Part shown: piece by piece, positions 63,761-64,000 of the stretch
Numbering within the stretch: the stretch's first letter is position 1
Layout of the letters: every line of letters begins with the position of its first letter
Position numbers and translations under genes: made by a program
Assembly (NCBI RefSeq): GCF_002104455.1
Contig: NZ_NBOC01000001.1
Span: 186,001-250,000, forward strand
Length of the DNA: 64,000 bases
Source: Colwellia chukchiensis
GTDB lineage: Bacteria; Pseudomonadota; Gammaproteobacteria; Enterobacterales; Alteromonadaceae
Reading direction: 5' to 3'
Notes under the pieces: generated by a model
Database searches by the model: none
Told to the model about the DNA's origin: nothing
What the model saw: only the letters and a program-made list of their open reading frames with translations

Positions 63761-64000
63761 ATGTCCTTTAAAGTATTGGTGGTTGATGACTCCAGTTTTT
63801 TTCGACGCCGAGTAACGGATATCCTCAACAGTGATCCTAAGCTTGAGGTGATTGATGTTGCTGTTAATGGCCTAGATGCAGTCGAAAAAGCCATCAGCTT
63901 GCAACCTGATGTGATCACTATGGATATTGAAATGCCATTGCTTAATGGCATTGATGCCGTAAAGCAGATCATGGCGAAAGCGCCGACTGCCATTATTATG
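63761..64000 (+). CDS. cheB: Chemoreceptor methylesterase CheB, N-terminal part only
   Basis: Receptor demethylase/deamidase controlled by an N-terminal receiver. Only the first 80 residues are inside the window. Seen: [18 protein letters not shown] with Asp9/Asp10, and phospho-acceptor Asp55 in [13 protein letters not shown]. The esterase domain lies beyond the edge, so the call rests on the CheB-type receiver and on position 12 bases after cheA. Confidence 0.9.
   Translation, partial: MSFKVLVVDDSSFFRRRVTDILNSDPKLEVIDVAVNGLDAVEKAISLQPDVITMDIEMPLLNGIDAVKQIMAKAPTAIIM

Noticed and set aside
1-64000. Mobile elements, phage genes, CRISPR arrays or anti-phage defence genes
   Set aside because: No transposase, integrase, regular direct-repeat array or defence-type domain was found; apart from the sugar/Maf island the gene order is a conserved flagellar cluster.

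Overview
This window looks like the chromosome of a marine, polarly flagellated gammaproteobacterium, most likely an Alteromonadales member close to Colwellia/Thalassotalea. That placement is an inference from gene order and protein character. It rests on the FlrA-FlrB-FlrC hierarchy, FlhF/FlhG, FlgT/FlgO/FlgP, the cheV-cheR pair upstream of flgB, fused rod-scaffold/muramidase FlgJ, and many sigma-54 type promoters. No insertion sequence, phage gene, rRNA or CRISPR array was seen.

Left edge (1-3640): the start of epd and the complete tkt gene on the minus strand (central carbon and pyridoxal phosphate metabolism), an unannotated 58-residue membrane-anchored or secreted peptide with its own terminator, and a tRNA-Arg(CCT).

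Flagellar region A (3639-25562): flgT; flgO-flgP; flgA, flgM-flgN on the minus strand; cheV-cheR; flgBCDE (ending at a terminator); flgFGHIJ from a textbook sigma-54 promoter, then flgKL; two near-identical short flagellins, the first behind a sigma-54 promoter and the second behind a sigma-28 promoter; then flaG, fliD, fliS and a FliT-like chaperone.

Flagellin modification island (25625-36220): a plus-strand set for a legionaminic/sialic-type nonulosonic acid (LegB, NeuC/LegG, NeuB/LegI, PtmE-like and CMP-transferase homologues). The aminotransferase and N-acetyltransferase of the pathway are missing. It faces a convergent minus-strand operon of a 58-residue peptide, an MptE-like (DUF115) protein, a radical SAM enzyme with a cobalamin-domain-like N-terminus, and a large Maf-type glycosyltransferase with C-terminal TPRs. 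This minus-strand operon is the least described part of the window.

Flagellar region B (36541-64000): flrA; flrB-flrC; fliEFGHIJ; fliK; fliLMNOPQR-flhB; flhA-flhF-flhG-fliA; cheY-cheZ-cheA and the start of cheB. The order follows the regulatory cascade: FlrA with sigma-54 drives flrBC and fliE; FlrC with sigma-54 drives hook-basal-body genes and the first flagellin; FliA (sigma-28), held by FlgM, drives the second flagellin and flgMN. FlhF and FlhG set pole and number. Several proteins carry unusual internal repeats: three LPVP repeats in FliK, an unbroken GxxxG ladder in FliH, and three EFExLLDELHG repeats in CheA where a P2 domain would be expected. Start codons were moved inward for several genes where the longest reading frame runs through its own ribosome binding site or promoter.
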